DNA of 6,076 nt from Thermoplasmata archaeon (GCA_003649845.1 QMTB01000098.1:1-6076), one strand, 5' to 3'. Positions 1-5,103 are shown, counted from the stretch's first letter. Program-made: numbers and translations. The notes: generated from the letters alone by a model not told the origin.

Positions 1-12
1 GGTTTGTCCATG

Positions 13-44
13 TTCACTTTTTCGAAATTGTGAAAAGGTGGAAT
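13..44 (+). repeat. Dispersed palindromic core repeat, copy A
   Basis: Bases 13-34 form a 22-bp near-palindrome: TTCAC, two bases, TTTCGAAA, two bases, GTGAA, with 18 of 22 positions symmetric. AAGGTGGAAT follows at 35-44. As plus-strand RNA it could also fold into a 9-bp stem, CACTTTTTC with GAAAAGGTG (one G-U pair) around an 8-nt loop. It lies beyond the stop codon of the PIN gene and is the same locus as copy G if the molecule is circular. Its function is unknown; a protein-binding site, an RNA structure or a small non-autonomous mobile repeat are all possible. Confidence 0.9.
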
Positions 45-45
45 C

Positions 46-68
46 GCGGCTGGGAAGCCGCTCCTACA
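46..68 (-). repeat. REP-like hairpin with GTAG tag
   Basis: GCGGCT (46-51) and AGCCGC (56-61) form a perfect 6-bp stem with a GGGA loop. On the minus strand the hairpin is preceded by GTAGGA. A GTAG-type tetranucleotide next to a GC-rich hairpin is the layout of REP elements mobilised by RAYT (Y1) transposases in other bacteria. No RAYT gene is present here, and one locus cannot prove the assignment. Its GC content stands out against the AT-rich core next to it. Confidence 0.5.
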
Positions 69-106
69 TTATGATTACGGAGTGAAAAGACCTGAGACGT
101 AGGGTG

Positions 107-152
107 TGAAGGGTGAGGCTGCATCTTGTGATGCTTCATTTCTCACCCTTCA
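107..152 (-). other. Long stem-loop spanning the PIN gene stop codon
   Basis: An 11-bp perfect inverted repeat, TGAAGGGTGAG (107-117) and its complement (142-152), encloses an inner 5-bp hairpin, GCATC-TTGT-GATGC (121-134). The PIN stop codon TGA (136-138) lies inside. In the minus-strand transcript this would fold strongly at the 3' end of the toxin message. No U-tract follows, so a classic intrinsic terminator is not supported; mRNA 3'-end protection or attenuation is possible. The terminal repeat of the window ends inside this structure, at base 123. Confidence 0.55.
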
Positions 153-543
153 GCAAATCTCCTGGCGTCTTCCGGCCCCTTTCGGTGCGATCGAAGTCGG
201 TATCGAAGCTGACGATCGTGAGCCCGTAGCGTTCCGCAATCGCATACTGGTAGGCATCGTCGAAATCGAGCTTAAACCGCTGCATAGTGCCCACCACTTT
301 GGCCATGTCGCCCGGATCAAGGCGAACAATGGAAACATCTCCATCTATGAAAGCATCTCTGACAAACTGAAGAAAGGCATCCACGCAATTTAGTCGACTG
401 AGAACTATTCCAATAGAGTGAAATGAGAAATCCGTTATAAAGAGCTGATCGGAGGGAGTCTGATCGAGGAAGTGGCCGACTTCTCCGGATCTCTTTTGGT
501 CTAAAAGCCGCTCCAGCCAGACATTGGTGTCCATAAGATACAT
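136..543 (-). CDS. PIN-domain (VapC-like) toxin ribonuclease
   Basis: 135 residues, a normal length for a single PIN domain. The protein opens MYLMDTNVWLE, the hallmark first strand with acidic residue D5. Further acidic positions are D93, D95 and D96 (KLDFDDAYQYA) and D114, D116 and D118 (SFDTDFD), which would bind Mg2+ in the PIN ribonuclease site. The central glutamate usual in VapC is not obvious; an FHSIGIV segment (41-47) sits there, seen in a PIN subgroup. The start at 543 is chosen because the fold begins there and a GGGGGGA stretch lies 8 bases upstream; a longer frame from 606 would overlap the upstream gene. It begins 4 bp after the antitoxin stop, so the pair is one transcript. 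By family, it should cleave RNA and be held inactive by its partner. Its coding DNA looks richer in GC than the ATPase region. Confidence 0.85.
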   Translation of the reverse strand: MYLMDTNVWLERLLDQKRSGEVGHFLDQTPSDQLFITDFSFHSIGIVLSRLNCVDAFLQFVRDAFIDGDVSIVRLDPGDMAKVVGTMQRFKLDFDDAYQYAIAERYGLTIVSFDTDFDRTERGRKTPGDLLKGEK

Positions 544-547
544 GAGA

Positions 548-754
548 TCAGTCCCCCCACCACTCCAGGGCCTTTTTCTGTAGCTCCAGCGATGTATATT
601 GGTCACGGTATTTCCTTAAGGAACCTGCCCAATCCTGACGTAGTTTCCTACCACTTTTGCGTACCCTTCTCTCCAGCAGAAACTCCACGAAGTCACGCAC
701 CTCCTTCTGGAGCTCAGGGGGAAGCCTTTCGATCAATTCTCTCAAGGTTTGCAT
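548..754 (-). CDS. DUF2281/VapB-type antitoxin, partner of the PIN toxin
   Basis: 68 residues. The N-terminal part (LRELIERLPPELQKEVRDF, residues 4-22) matches the DUF2281 signature: an amphipathic helix, a Pro-Pro turn, then a second helix running to VEFLLERR. A basic stretch (residues 31-39) follows, then a tail rich in aromatic and charged residues (DQYTSLELQKKALEWW) that in VapB-like proteins wraps the toxin. The start is set by AAGGAGG at 759-765, 4 nt from ATG. It lies 4 bp upstream of the PIN gene, the usual antitoxin-first order. By analogy it neutralises the toxin and may bind the operon promoter, but no classical DNA-binding fold is obvious in such a short protein. DUF2281 assignment is by eye; pairing with a PIN gene supports it. 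Confidence 0.8.
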   Translation of the reverse strand: MQTLRELIERLPPELQKEVRDFVEFLLERRVRKSGRKLRQDWAGSLRKYRDQYTSLELQKKALEWWGD

Positions 755-758
755 GGCC

Positions 759-765
759 CCTCCTT
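759..765 (-). promoter_or_regulatory. Ribosome binding site of the antitoxin gene
   Basis: AAGGAGG on the minus strand ends 4 nt before the ATG at 754. It is a full anti-16S match with slightly tight spacing, and it fixes the start of the antitoxin gene. Confidence 0.8.
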
Positions 766-804
766 AATACGTGAGACATTTTTCTCGCCGCAGATACTCC
801 CATA

Positions 805-849
805 TTGAGTTATTGAGTCATTGGGTTGGATGGAGGATGGAAGATGGAG
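805..849 (+). repeat. 8-bp then 7-bp microsatellite, 5' of palindromic copy B
   Basis: Three 8-bp units (TTGAGTTA, TTGAGTCA, TTGGGTTG) run without a gap into three 7-bp units (GATGGAG, GATGGAA, GATGGAG). The same two families occur in the same order at 1213-1313. The array lies between the antitoxin start (754) and palindromic copy B (860), the slot filled by 9-bp arrays at other genes. Confidence 0.85.
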
Positions 850-859
850 GTTGTCCATA

Positions 860-891
860 TTCACTTTTTCGAAATTGTGAAATTCTGGAAT
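860..891 (+). repeat. Dispersed palindromic core repeat, copy B
   Basis: The 22-bp palindrome (860-881) is identical to copy A. The tail differs: ATTCTGGAAT instead of AAGGTGGAAT, which abolishes the extended 9-bp RNA stem but leaves the inner dyad intact. This suggests the palindrome, rather than the longer hairpin, is the conserved part. Confidence 0.88.
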
Positions 892-935
892 CATTTACGC
901 CGCCAGGGCTGGGACGAAATAGACCGTATGGTCAT
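891..935 (-). other. Possible 14-codon leader ORF between promoter-like sequence and copy B
   Basis: ATG at 935 has GGAG 5 nt upstream, and the frame runs 14 codons (MTIRSISSQPWRRK) to TGA at 891-893. The first base of that stop complements the last base of the core repeat. It lies just downstream of a promoter-like sequence (962-989) on the same strand and about 140 bp before the antitoxin gene. It could be a leader peptide, the remnant of a longer gene, or chance. Nothing in the peptide is recognisable. Confidence 0.2.
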
Positions 936-961
936 TAATTCTCCGGTCTTAAGCATACCAT

Positions 962-989
962 ATTATCGTAAAACTCCAAGAAAAGTCAA
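962..989 (-). promoter_or_regulatory. Sigma70-like promoter facing the antitoxin-PIN operon
   Basis: On the minus strand TTGACT (984-989, five of six matches to the -35 consensus) is followed after 16 bp by GATAAT (962-967, five of six matches to the -10 consensus). Transcription would start near 955 and run through copy B and the microsatellites into the antitoxin gene about 200 bp on. It is the best promoter candidate I see in the window, but AT-rich spacer DNA produces such matches by chance. Confidence 0.4.
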
Positions 990-999
990 CTTTTTTGGA
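975..999. other. AT-rich inverted repeat in the B-C spacer
   Basis: TCCAAGAAAAG and CTTTTTTGGA pair as a 10-bp stem with one bulged G and a TCAA loop. It overlaps the -35 element of the promoter-like sequence. It has no U-tract after it on either strand, so I do not call it a terminator. The rest of 892-1079 holds no gene that I can support. Confidence 0.3.
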
Positions 1000-1079
1000 A
1001 CATAAAGGACAAAACGGTAGACCAATTCCCTAATTTGCGACTCCCCTTCCCCGCCGCGAGGAGAATGGCTGACAGAGAA

Positions 1080-1169
1080 TTTGGTCTATCTGGTTTTTCT
1101 GGTTTGTCTGGTTTGTCTGGTTTTTCTGGTTTGTTTGGTTTGTTTGGTTTGTTTGGTTTATTTTGTTTG
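1080..1169. repeat. 9-bp tandem array 1 (10 units)
   Basis: Ten 9-bp units of the form T[C/T]TGGTTT[G/A/T]. The first (TTTGGTCTA) and last (TTTTGTTTG) are degenerate; the inner eight conform. The four units nearest palindromic copy C are all of the TTT type. The minus strand is open in a Lys-Pro-Asp/Asn/Glu frame, expected of any 9-bp repeat lacking a stop. Unlike the other arrays, it has no recognisable gene starting next to it on the low-coordinate side. Confidence 0.95.
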
Positions 1170-1175
1170 TTCATA

Positions 1176-1207
1176 TTCACTTTTTCGAAATTGTGAAAAG
1201 GTGGAAT
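1176..1207 (+). repeat. Dispersed palindromic core repeat, copy C
   Basis: The 22-bp palindrome (1176-1197) and AAGGTGGAAT tail (1198-1207) are identical to copy A. It sits between 9-bp array 1 on one side and 8-bp and 7-bp arrays on the other, so it is flanked by all three microsatellite families. Confidence 0.9.
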
Positions 1208-1212
1208 GGGAG

Positions 1213-1252
1213 TTGGGTCATTGGGTCATTGGGTTATTGGGTTATTGGGTTA
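1213..1252 (+). repeat. 8-bp tandem repeat TTGGGTYA (5 units)
   Basis: Five perfect 8-bp units, two TTGGGTCA then three TTGGGTTA, starting 5 bp after palindromic copy C and leading within 5 bp into the 7-bp array. Because 8 is not a multiple of 3, frames across it shift, so it is not coding. Confidence 0.93.
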
Positions 1253-1257
1253 TTGAG

Positions 1258-1313
1258 GATGGAAGATGGAGGATGGAGGATGGAGGATGGAGGATGGAAG
1301 ATGGAAGATGGTA
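1258..1313 (+). repeat. 7-bp tandem repeat GATGGAR (8 units)
   Basis: Eight 7-bp units, GATGGAA or GATGGAG with a final GATGGTA. It follows the 8-bp array in the same order and orientation as at 805-849. It is a simple-sequence, slippage-prone tract beyond the 3' end of the small frameshifted gene. Confidence 0.93.
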
Positions 1314-1351
1314 ATGATCCACTCCCCTCTGGGGGTAGACAAAATTTGGGG

Positions 1352-1547
1352 TTAGGATTTGTAGAGTTCATCCCAATCAGATTCAGTTAAAAAACGATTG
1401 AGATTACTCTGACAAGGTTGTCATTTATCCCCTGGATCGTCCGATTGTCAGGAACAATAAGAATGCTCCATTTGTGGTATAGGAAAGAATCCCTTAAAAT
1501 ACTTCAATATTGGCAACGATGCTCGGATAAACAGTAATCGGTGTCAT
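1352..1547 (-). pseudogene. Small 65-codon gene with two frame breaks in T runs; unknown function
   Basis: A strong ribosome site, AAGGAGGT at 1554-1561, lies 6 nt before ATG at 1547. The frame opens MTPITVYPSIVANIEVF and meets TAA after 17 codons, at a T4 run (A4 at 1496-1499 on the plus strand). One added T lets reading continue as LRDSFLYHKWSILIVPDNRT for about 35 codons to a T6 run (A6 at 1389-1394). One more T there leads into LTESDWDELYKS and a stop at 1352-1354. The repaired product is 65 residues. I recognise no family; the acidic and aromatic C-terminus would fit a small antitoxin-like protein, but that is a guess. The two breaks share length, direction and a homopolymer context. That fits sequencing indels or slippage as well as true decay. 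It lies about 110 bp downstream of the broken ATPase on the same strand. Confidence 0.5.
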
Positions 1548-1553
1548 CTTATG

Positions 1554-1561
1554 ACCTCCTT
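1554..1561 (-). promoter_or_regulatory. Strong ribosome binding site of the frameshifted small gene
   Basis: AAGGAGGT sits 6 nt from ATG 1547, the best Shine-Dalgarno in the window. Its strength is the main reason to believe the frame-broken small ORF downstream was a real gene. Confidence 0.75.
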
Positions 1562-1618
1562 TTTATCGAAAAGAAATATTCATTTTGGAGAATAAGTTAA
1601 TAATTTACAAAAGTCGTG

Positions 1619-1673
1619 TTATAAGTGAGATCCACTTATAATGCTTATAAATGTTCATCACTTATAATGCTTA
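1619..1673. repeat. Direct and inverted repeats around the ATPase stop codon
   Basis: CACTTATAATGCTTA occurs twice in direct orientation (1633-1647 and 1659-1673). TTATAAGTG at 1619-1627 is inverted against CACTTATAA at 1633-1641 with a 5-nt loop, giving a perfect 9-bp hairpin. The 1659-1673 copy encodes the last residues of the ATPase (CKHYK), so the gene's 3' end has been partly duplicated downstream. The hairpin could act at the 3' end of the message but has no U-tract. Confidence 0.8.
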
Positions 1674-2788
1674 CAAATCCACTCCCGGAATAAATTATCT
1701 ACCAAACGATATCTCCCTCTTTTTACACGGATTAGATAGCCCTTGCTTTCCAACTCCTGAACATAAAAGCCGGGATTATCTGTGTCTATTCCCTTGGCGG
1801 CCTCCCTTACACTCACGCCTTCCTCTTTATCCAATTTGGCGAAACTTACTAGGATATCGAAGTAGAGCCCCCTTCTCTTAAGATCTTTTAATCTAGAATC
1901 AAATAGTGTTTTGCCGATATCATGGATAACGCGCTTTCTATTCTGAGAATAAAAAGATTTAGTTACCACACCCTTCTTTCTAAGAATAAAGAATTTGTCA
2001 CCAAAAAGTTGAACATAATATGGTATCCCTTGGCTATCCTTAGCAATATCCTTGCACACATCATTAGGGAAAACTACAGATGTGCCTTTAACAGTCCCCT
2101 GCAAAATTTGTTTTACTTCTTGATCATTTAATTTTTCAACGACCAATTTTAAAAACGCTCTATCTGCAGGTGTAGCCTTAAGAATTTTCGATTCTAATAC
2201 AAAAGTACCAGCAAGTATGAATAACCAATTCGATGCAAAATCAGGTAATTCTGTATAAAGGCTATTGACAATGAAGCGGGCTACTCCTTTGCCCAAGGAA
2301 CTTTGTGTCTCATCAGTGAAAACACATATATATTTACCAGCTATCAATTTACCGAGAGCGGAAGCAAAGTTATTTGCATTTACTTCGTCCTCTTATAATG
2401 ATGCACCTAAAGAAATTTCTAACTCATCTATTCTCACAGATATTTTTGGTTTTATCCTCTTAATAAACTTTTTTGCCTTTAGATTTATAAACTCATCTTC
2501 AAAAGACGCCTTAACCTTTCCATAAATCTTCTGTGCCAATGCACTTGGACTATCAGAAGATTCATCTAAAGCGATGTAGATTGTATAAAAACCCAGCTCC
2601 TTAGCAATACTTGCAAAATACTTCAGAAGCACAGTTTTACCCATTCCTCTGTGGCCAACTAATAATATCGAAGATGGTTTTCCTTCTTTAGCATCTGACA
2701 ATGCGGTCTTAAAATTTTTGATTTCTATGTCTCGCCCGACAAAGACTTTTGGTGCTCTACCCAAATATGGTGTAAATGGGCTGGTCAT
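1658..2788 (-). pseudogene. AAA/Orc1-like P-loop ATPase split by an in-frame TAA
   Basis: A single frame of 376 codons reads through except for one TAA at 2393-2395 (codon 132). The part before the stop has the N-terminal FVGRDIEI motif (16-23) and Walker A GHRGMGKT (45-52). After the stop come Walker B YICVFTDE (D159, E160), a GIPYYVQLFG segment typical of archaeal-type AAA ATPases, and a C-terminal winged-helix-like region (VSVREAAKG to REWICKHYK). The stop thus separates the two halves of the ATP site. The order and length fit a complete COG1672/AAA_16-type protein, so I read one substitution in a recently intact gene. The only restart I see near the break is TTG at 2347. No clear ribosome site precedes ATG 2788. 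TAA also ends hicA and the nucleotidyltransferase gene, so TAA is not recoded here. The region is visibly more AT-rich than the PIN operon. Confidence 0.8.
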
Positions 2789-2827
2789 TTATATAATTTA
2801 CTACTGCAGAATAAAAATAAGAGGAAG

Positions 2828-2845
2828 GCGAGAAAAGCGAGAAAG
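2828..2845. repeat. Short 9-bp direct repeat GCGAGAAAR (2 units)
   Basis: GCGAGAAAA and GCGAGAAAG are adjacent in a purine-rich stretch (2820-2851) upstream of the ATPase start. It is a fourth microsatellite type in the slot between a gene start and a palindromic core. Confidence 0.6.
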
Positions 2846-2851
2846 GGGGAA

Positions 2852-2869
2852 GATGGAGGATGGAAGATG
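2852..2869 (+). repeat. 7-bp GATGGAR repeat next to palindromic copy D
   Basis: GATGGAG, GATGGAA and a partial GATG lead to the core repeat, as at copy B. This is a short version of the family seen at 829-849 and 1258-1313. Confidence 0.75.
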
Positions 2870-2875
2870 TCCACC

Positions 2876-2907
2876 ATCACTTTTTCGAAATTGTGAAAAG
2901 GTGGAAT
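2876..2907 (+). repeat. Dispersed palindromic core repeat, copy D
   Basis: One base differs from the other copies (ATCAC instead of TTCAC at 2876). The tail AAGGTGGAAT (2898-2907) is intact. Its last base is also the last base of the DUF4143 ATPase stop codon, so the repeat abuts that gene exactly. Confidence 0.88.
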
Positions 2908-4178
2908 CAGGAAAGTAGCCACCGCCAGAGGGGAATAAATTGCACCACAAGGCCGCTGATCTTCTCCTCCCTGTTATAATCCCAGGTCAATACGATGAGA
3001 TTTTCAGCTTTTAAATGGCGCTGCGCTCTCAAAAGCGATCGGACCTCTCGCTGCTGGGTTCGAGAGTCGGTAATATTGTAAGCAACCTGTATCAGCTCAA
3101 TCAATTTCGTGCCCCGCCTGGTAACAAAATCCACCTCAACGCCGTTTCTGTTTCGGTAATAATATACATCCTTTTTACGCCGCAAGAGTTCAACCGCCAC
3201 CAGGTTCTCCATCAGCCTGCCATGGTCTGGACTCAAACCATAGCGTAGGGCATTCACCATTCCAGTATCGTATGAATAGACCTTCTGCGGGGATTTCAAC
3301 TGTTCTTTCAATTTGAAAGAGAATCTACTAATGGAAAAGATAAGGAATGCTTCACTCAGATAGGAGATATAGTTTTGAGTAGTGTGGACACTCCGGAAGT
3401 CCAGTATCTTCCTTAATCTGGTATTGGTATACCGGCAAGCGAAGTTGGAGATGAGGTAGTAGGCAAGGTCGGAAAGGAGTTTGGGATATCGAACTCGATA
3501 TCGCTTCACAATATCCTTAAACAGGATACTTTCAAAAAGGACGGTAAGATAATCTCTTGGATCAAGAGGTTTTACCACCACCTCAGGGTAACCACCGGTC
3601 GTCAGATATTCATTGAGAGCGTTGAGGATACTACCTTCAATCTCAGGGTCTGAATCCACATCAGAGAAACTTATCCCCTTGGCAGTCAGATACTCCCGGA
3701 ATGAAAATGGGTAGACATCGAATTCCATATACCGGCCAGTTAAATGAGTCGCCAGCTCCCGGCTCAATAACCTCGAATTGGATCCGGTAAGCACAACCTC
3801 ATACCCTTTTCTCTGGAGCCGATTGACAAATAGTTCCCACTTCTCAAGATTTTGTATCTCATCAAACAGCAGAAATTTAGTTCTCCCGTATATCTCATTT
3901 ATACCCTTTAATAGCTGGTCATAATTGCTCACCTTGAGCAACCGCTCGTCATCAAAATTGAGATATGCGAATTCGGTATCTCTGAGCATCTGGAGAGCGA
4001 ATACCGACTTCCCGGCTCGTCGTGGCCCTATGATCACCTTTATCAAGGAGTTACCCAGCGTCCTACGGGCATTGGCCAGATTCTCCCTTTTGATGTAGGT
4101 CTGATTCAGCAGACGCTTCTTCTCAGAGCGATGGGCAACAATGAGATCCTTCATACCAATTTTGAGAATAAACTGCAT
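2907..4178 (-). CDS. DUF4143-type P-loop ATPase (COG1373 family)
   Basis: 423 residues, a full-length member by eye. Walker A is GPRRAGKS (51-58); Walker B is FLLFDE (102-107, acidic D106 and E107), followed by IQNLEKW; the sensor-like strand is VVLTGSNSRLLS (128-139); then TGRY and VYPFSFREYL. Residues about 200-360 form the DUF4143 region, including ILFKDIVKRY and the C-terminal ENLVAVELLRR and NGVEVDF motifs. The latter resemble a PD-(D/E)XK fold (D350), but LIELIQVAY stands where a catalytic E-x-K would be, so nuclease activity is doubtful. These ATPases are common, often mobile and poorly understood; toxin-antitoxin-like roles have been suggested. Start: ATG 4178 gives the longest frame; ATG 4154 (MKDLIVAH) is equally possible, and neither has a clear ribosome site. 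It stands alone between cores D and E, and its TGA shares its last base with core D. Confidence 0.88.
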   Translation of the reverse strand: MQFILKIGMKDLIVAHRSEKKRLLNQTYIKRENLANARRTLGNSLIKVIIGPRRAGKSVFALQMLRDTEFAYLNFDDERLLKVSNYDQLLKGINEIYGRTKFLLFDEIQNLEKWELFVNRLQRKGYEVVLTGSNSRLLSRELATHLTGRYMEFDVYPFSFREYLTAKGISFSDVDSDPEIEGSILNALNEYLTTGGYPEVVVKPLDPRDYLTVLFESILFKDIVKRYRVRYPKLLSDLAYYLISNFACRYTNTRLRKILDFRSVHTTQNYISYLSEAFLIFSISRFSFKLKEQLKSPQKVYSYDTGMVNALRYGLSPDHGRLMENLVAVELLRRKKDVYYYRNRNGVEVDFVTRRGTKLIELIQVAYNITDSRTQQREVRSLLRAQRHLKAENLIVLTWDYNREEKISGLVVQFIPLWRWLLS

Positions 4179-4243
4179 AAAAATGGTGATTTTTGTGCAG
4201 TATGATTGAAATACTGCCCAAATTACCGAACATAAGCTCTCTA

Positions 4244-4378
4244 TCTGGTTTTTCTGGTTTATCTGGTTTTTCTGGTTTGTCTGGTTTTTCTGGTTTGTTT
4301 GGTTTGTTTGGTTTTTCTGGTTTTTCTGGTTTGTTTGGTTTGTCTGGTTTATCTGGTTTGTTTGGTTTGTCTGGTTTG
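4244..4378. repeat. 9-bp tandem array 2 (15 units)
   Basis: Fifteen perfect T[C/T]TGGTTT[G/A/T] units end right before palindromic copy E. The array lies 65 bp upstream of the DUF4143 ATPase start. The minus-strand Lys-Pro-Asp/Asn/Glu frame runs on past the array and 56 bp into the ATPase gene in another frame. Confidence 0.96.
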
Positions 4379-4384
4379 TCCATG

Positions 4385-4416
4385 TTCACTTTTTCGAAAT
4401 TGTGAAAAGGTGGAAT
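4385..4416 (+). repeat. Dispersed palindromic core repeat, copy E
   Basis: Palindrome (4385-4406) and AAGGTGGAAT tail (4407-4416) are identical to copy A. It lies 74 bp past the hicA stop codon. The intervening bases (4417-4490) hold a weak CAGCCT/AGGCTG inverted repeat (4423-4451) and no gene. Confidence 0.9.
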
Positions 4417-4490
4417 GGGGAACAGCCTTATAGAATTCTGCAGGGAGGCTGAAATAGGTCACGAACTCTCATTTCCATCGACCACCAGAA

Positions 4491-4712
4491 TTATAAAAAC
4501 TTCAAAAATTGCTCTTCAGTAAGCCCTGATTTTCGAATTGCCGCCTTAATGAGTCCAACCTTTAGTTCACCTCTTCCCGGAATGGTAATAATAGCTCCAT
4601 TCGGCATCTTTATGTTTATATGGCTGCCTTTACCCAACTTTTTTATGCCACCGGCCCGGATGAAAGCATTTATCACCTGGCGGGCTTTGAGACCCCGTAA
4701 TCTTCTTCCCAT
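4491..4712 (-). CDS. hicA: HicA-family mRNA interferase toxin
   Basis: 73 residues, close to the family's usual length. It shows the HicA pattern: a basic N-terminus and first helix (LKARQVINAFIRAGG), then KGSHINIKMPNG with the conserved histidine (H31) that is catalytic in HicA enzymes, a short strand TIPGRGELKVG, and a C-terminal helix ending LTEEQFLKFL. It has the small dsRBD-like fold of this family. By family knowledge it cleaves mRNA and is blocked by HicB. It begins 5 bp after hicB stops, so the two are co-transcribed and probably coupled; its own ribosome site is weak (GAAG). The order here is antitoxin first, as in many hicBA-type loci. All key residues are present, so it looks functional. 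Confidence 0.9.
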   Translation of the reverse strand: MGRRLRGLKARQVINAFIRAGGIKKLGKGSHINIKMPNGAIITIPGRGELKVGLIKAAIRKSGLTEEQFLKFL

Positions 4713-4717
4713 CTACT

Positions 4718-4930
4718 TCATATCTCAATATGGCTAAACACCAAAAGCTCGTCCTTGGGTGGTTCCTTCCCTTCCTCCTTAAGCACTGATAGATGCAATT
4801 CAACTGCCTCTTTGATGTTCTTTAAAGTTTCCTCAACAGTCTCTCCCTGCGAGAAACATCCAGGTAAAGCCGGAACTTCAGCCCAATATCCCCCTTCTTC
4901 AGCGGGATGTAGAATAATGGTATAGTTCAT
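4718..4930 (-). CDS. hicB: HicB-family antitoxin
   Basis: 70 residues. The HicB signature is clear: a first strand MNYTIILHPAEEGGYWAEVP, then ALPGCFSQGETVEETLKNIKEA leading into a helix (residues 32-50). This is the partial RNase H-like fold that covers the toxin's active site. The C-terminal helix-turn-helix or ribbon-helix-helix domain of longer HicB proteins is absent, so DNA binding and self-regulation are not evident. The start is secured by GGAGG 6 nt before ATG 4930. That ribosome site begins 2-3 bp after the 9-bp array ends, so the array and palindromic core F form the 5' leader. The gene lies directly upstream of hicA. Confidence 0.88.
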   Translation of the reverse strand: MNYTIILHPAEEGGYWAEVPALPGCFSQGETVEETLKNIKEAVELHLSVLKEEGKEPPKDELLVFSHIEI

Positions 4931-4934
4931 TAGA

Positions 4935-4941
4935 CACCTCC
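4935..4941 (-). promoter_or_regulatory. Ribosome binding site of hicB
   Basis: GGAGGTG on the minus strand gives a GGAGG core 6 nt from ATG 4930. It lies only 3 bp from the edge of 9-bp array 3, so a change in array length would shift the leader but not the ribosome site. Confidence 0.8.
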
Positions 4942-4944
4942 CTA

Positions 4945-5097
4945 TCTGGTTTGTCTGGTTTGTCTGGTTTATCTGGTTTATCTGGTTTATCTGGTTTATC
5001 TGGTTTTTCTGGTTTGTCTGGTTTTTCTGGTTTGTCTGGTTTGTCTGGTTTGTCTGGTTTGTCTGGTTTGTTTGGTTTGTCTGGTTTGTTTGGTTTG
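4945..5097. repeat. 9-bp tandem array 3 (17 units)
   Basis: This is the longest array: seventeen perfect T[C/T]TGGTTT[G/A/T] units. A block of four TCTGGTTTA units (4963-4998) and a run of five TCTGGTTTG units (5026-5070) show local homogenisation, as expected from slippage or unequal exchange. It ends 6 bp before palindromic copy F and starts 3 bp from the hicB ribosome site. Confidence 0.96.
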
Positions 5098-5103
5098 TCT
5101 ATG

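Larger units (their letters stand above)
1..123. repeat. Terminal direct repeat, left copy (identical to 5954-6076)
   Basis: These 123 bases are identical, base for base, to the last 123 bases of the window. The shared segment holds the tail of a 9-bp unit, the dispersed palindromic core, a GC-rich REP-like hairpin and about 55 bp of otherwise unique sequence. An exact match running to both ends is what a circular sequence looks like when written out with an overlap, giving a circle of 5,953 bp. A cycle forced by multicopy repeats in an assembly graph would look the same. Confidence 0.95.

Noticed and set aside
106..393. Plus-strand 95-codon frame
   Set aside because: Antisense to the well-supported PIN toxin gene.
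544..606. Longer start for the PIN gene at 606
   Set aside because: It would add 21 residues unlike a PIN domain and overlap the antitoxin gene; the PIN fold begins at 543.
975..999. Intrinsic terminator
   Set aside because: The stem is AT-rich, has a bulge, and no U-tract follows it on either strand.
986..1180. Minus-strand open frame rich in Lys-Pro-Asn/Asp as a protein gene
   Set aside because: It is the open frame of a 9-bp array plus unrelated spacer, with no ribosome site and no recognisable downstream domain.
1081..1314. Plus-strand hydrophobic repeat protein (LVCLVFLV) resembling a membrane protein
   Set aside because: It is the complement of the 9-bp array read on through the 8-bp and 7-bp arrays; purely repeat-derived.
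2393..2395. Reassigned TAA codon
   Set aside because: TAA ends hicA (4491-4493) and the nucleotidyltransferase gene (5345-5347) at plausible positions.
4123..4389. Lys-Pro repeat protein upstream of the DUF4143 ATPase
   Set aside because: Its frame exists because 9-bp units lack stops; it overlaps the ATPase by 56 bp in another frame and has no ribosome site.
4193..4405. Plus-strand Ser-Gly-Leu-Phe repeat protein
   Set aside because: Complement of 9-bp array 2, no ribosome site, antisense to the same repeat.
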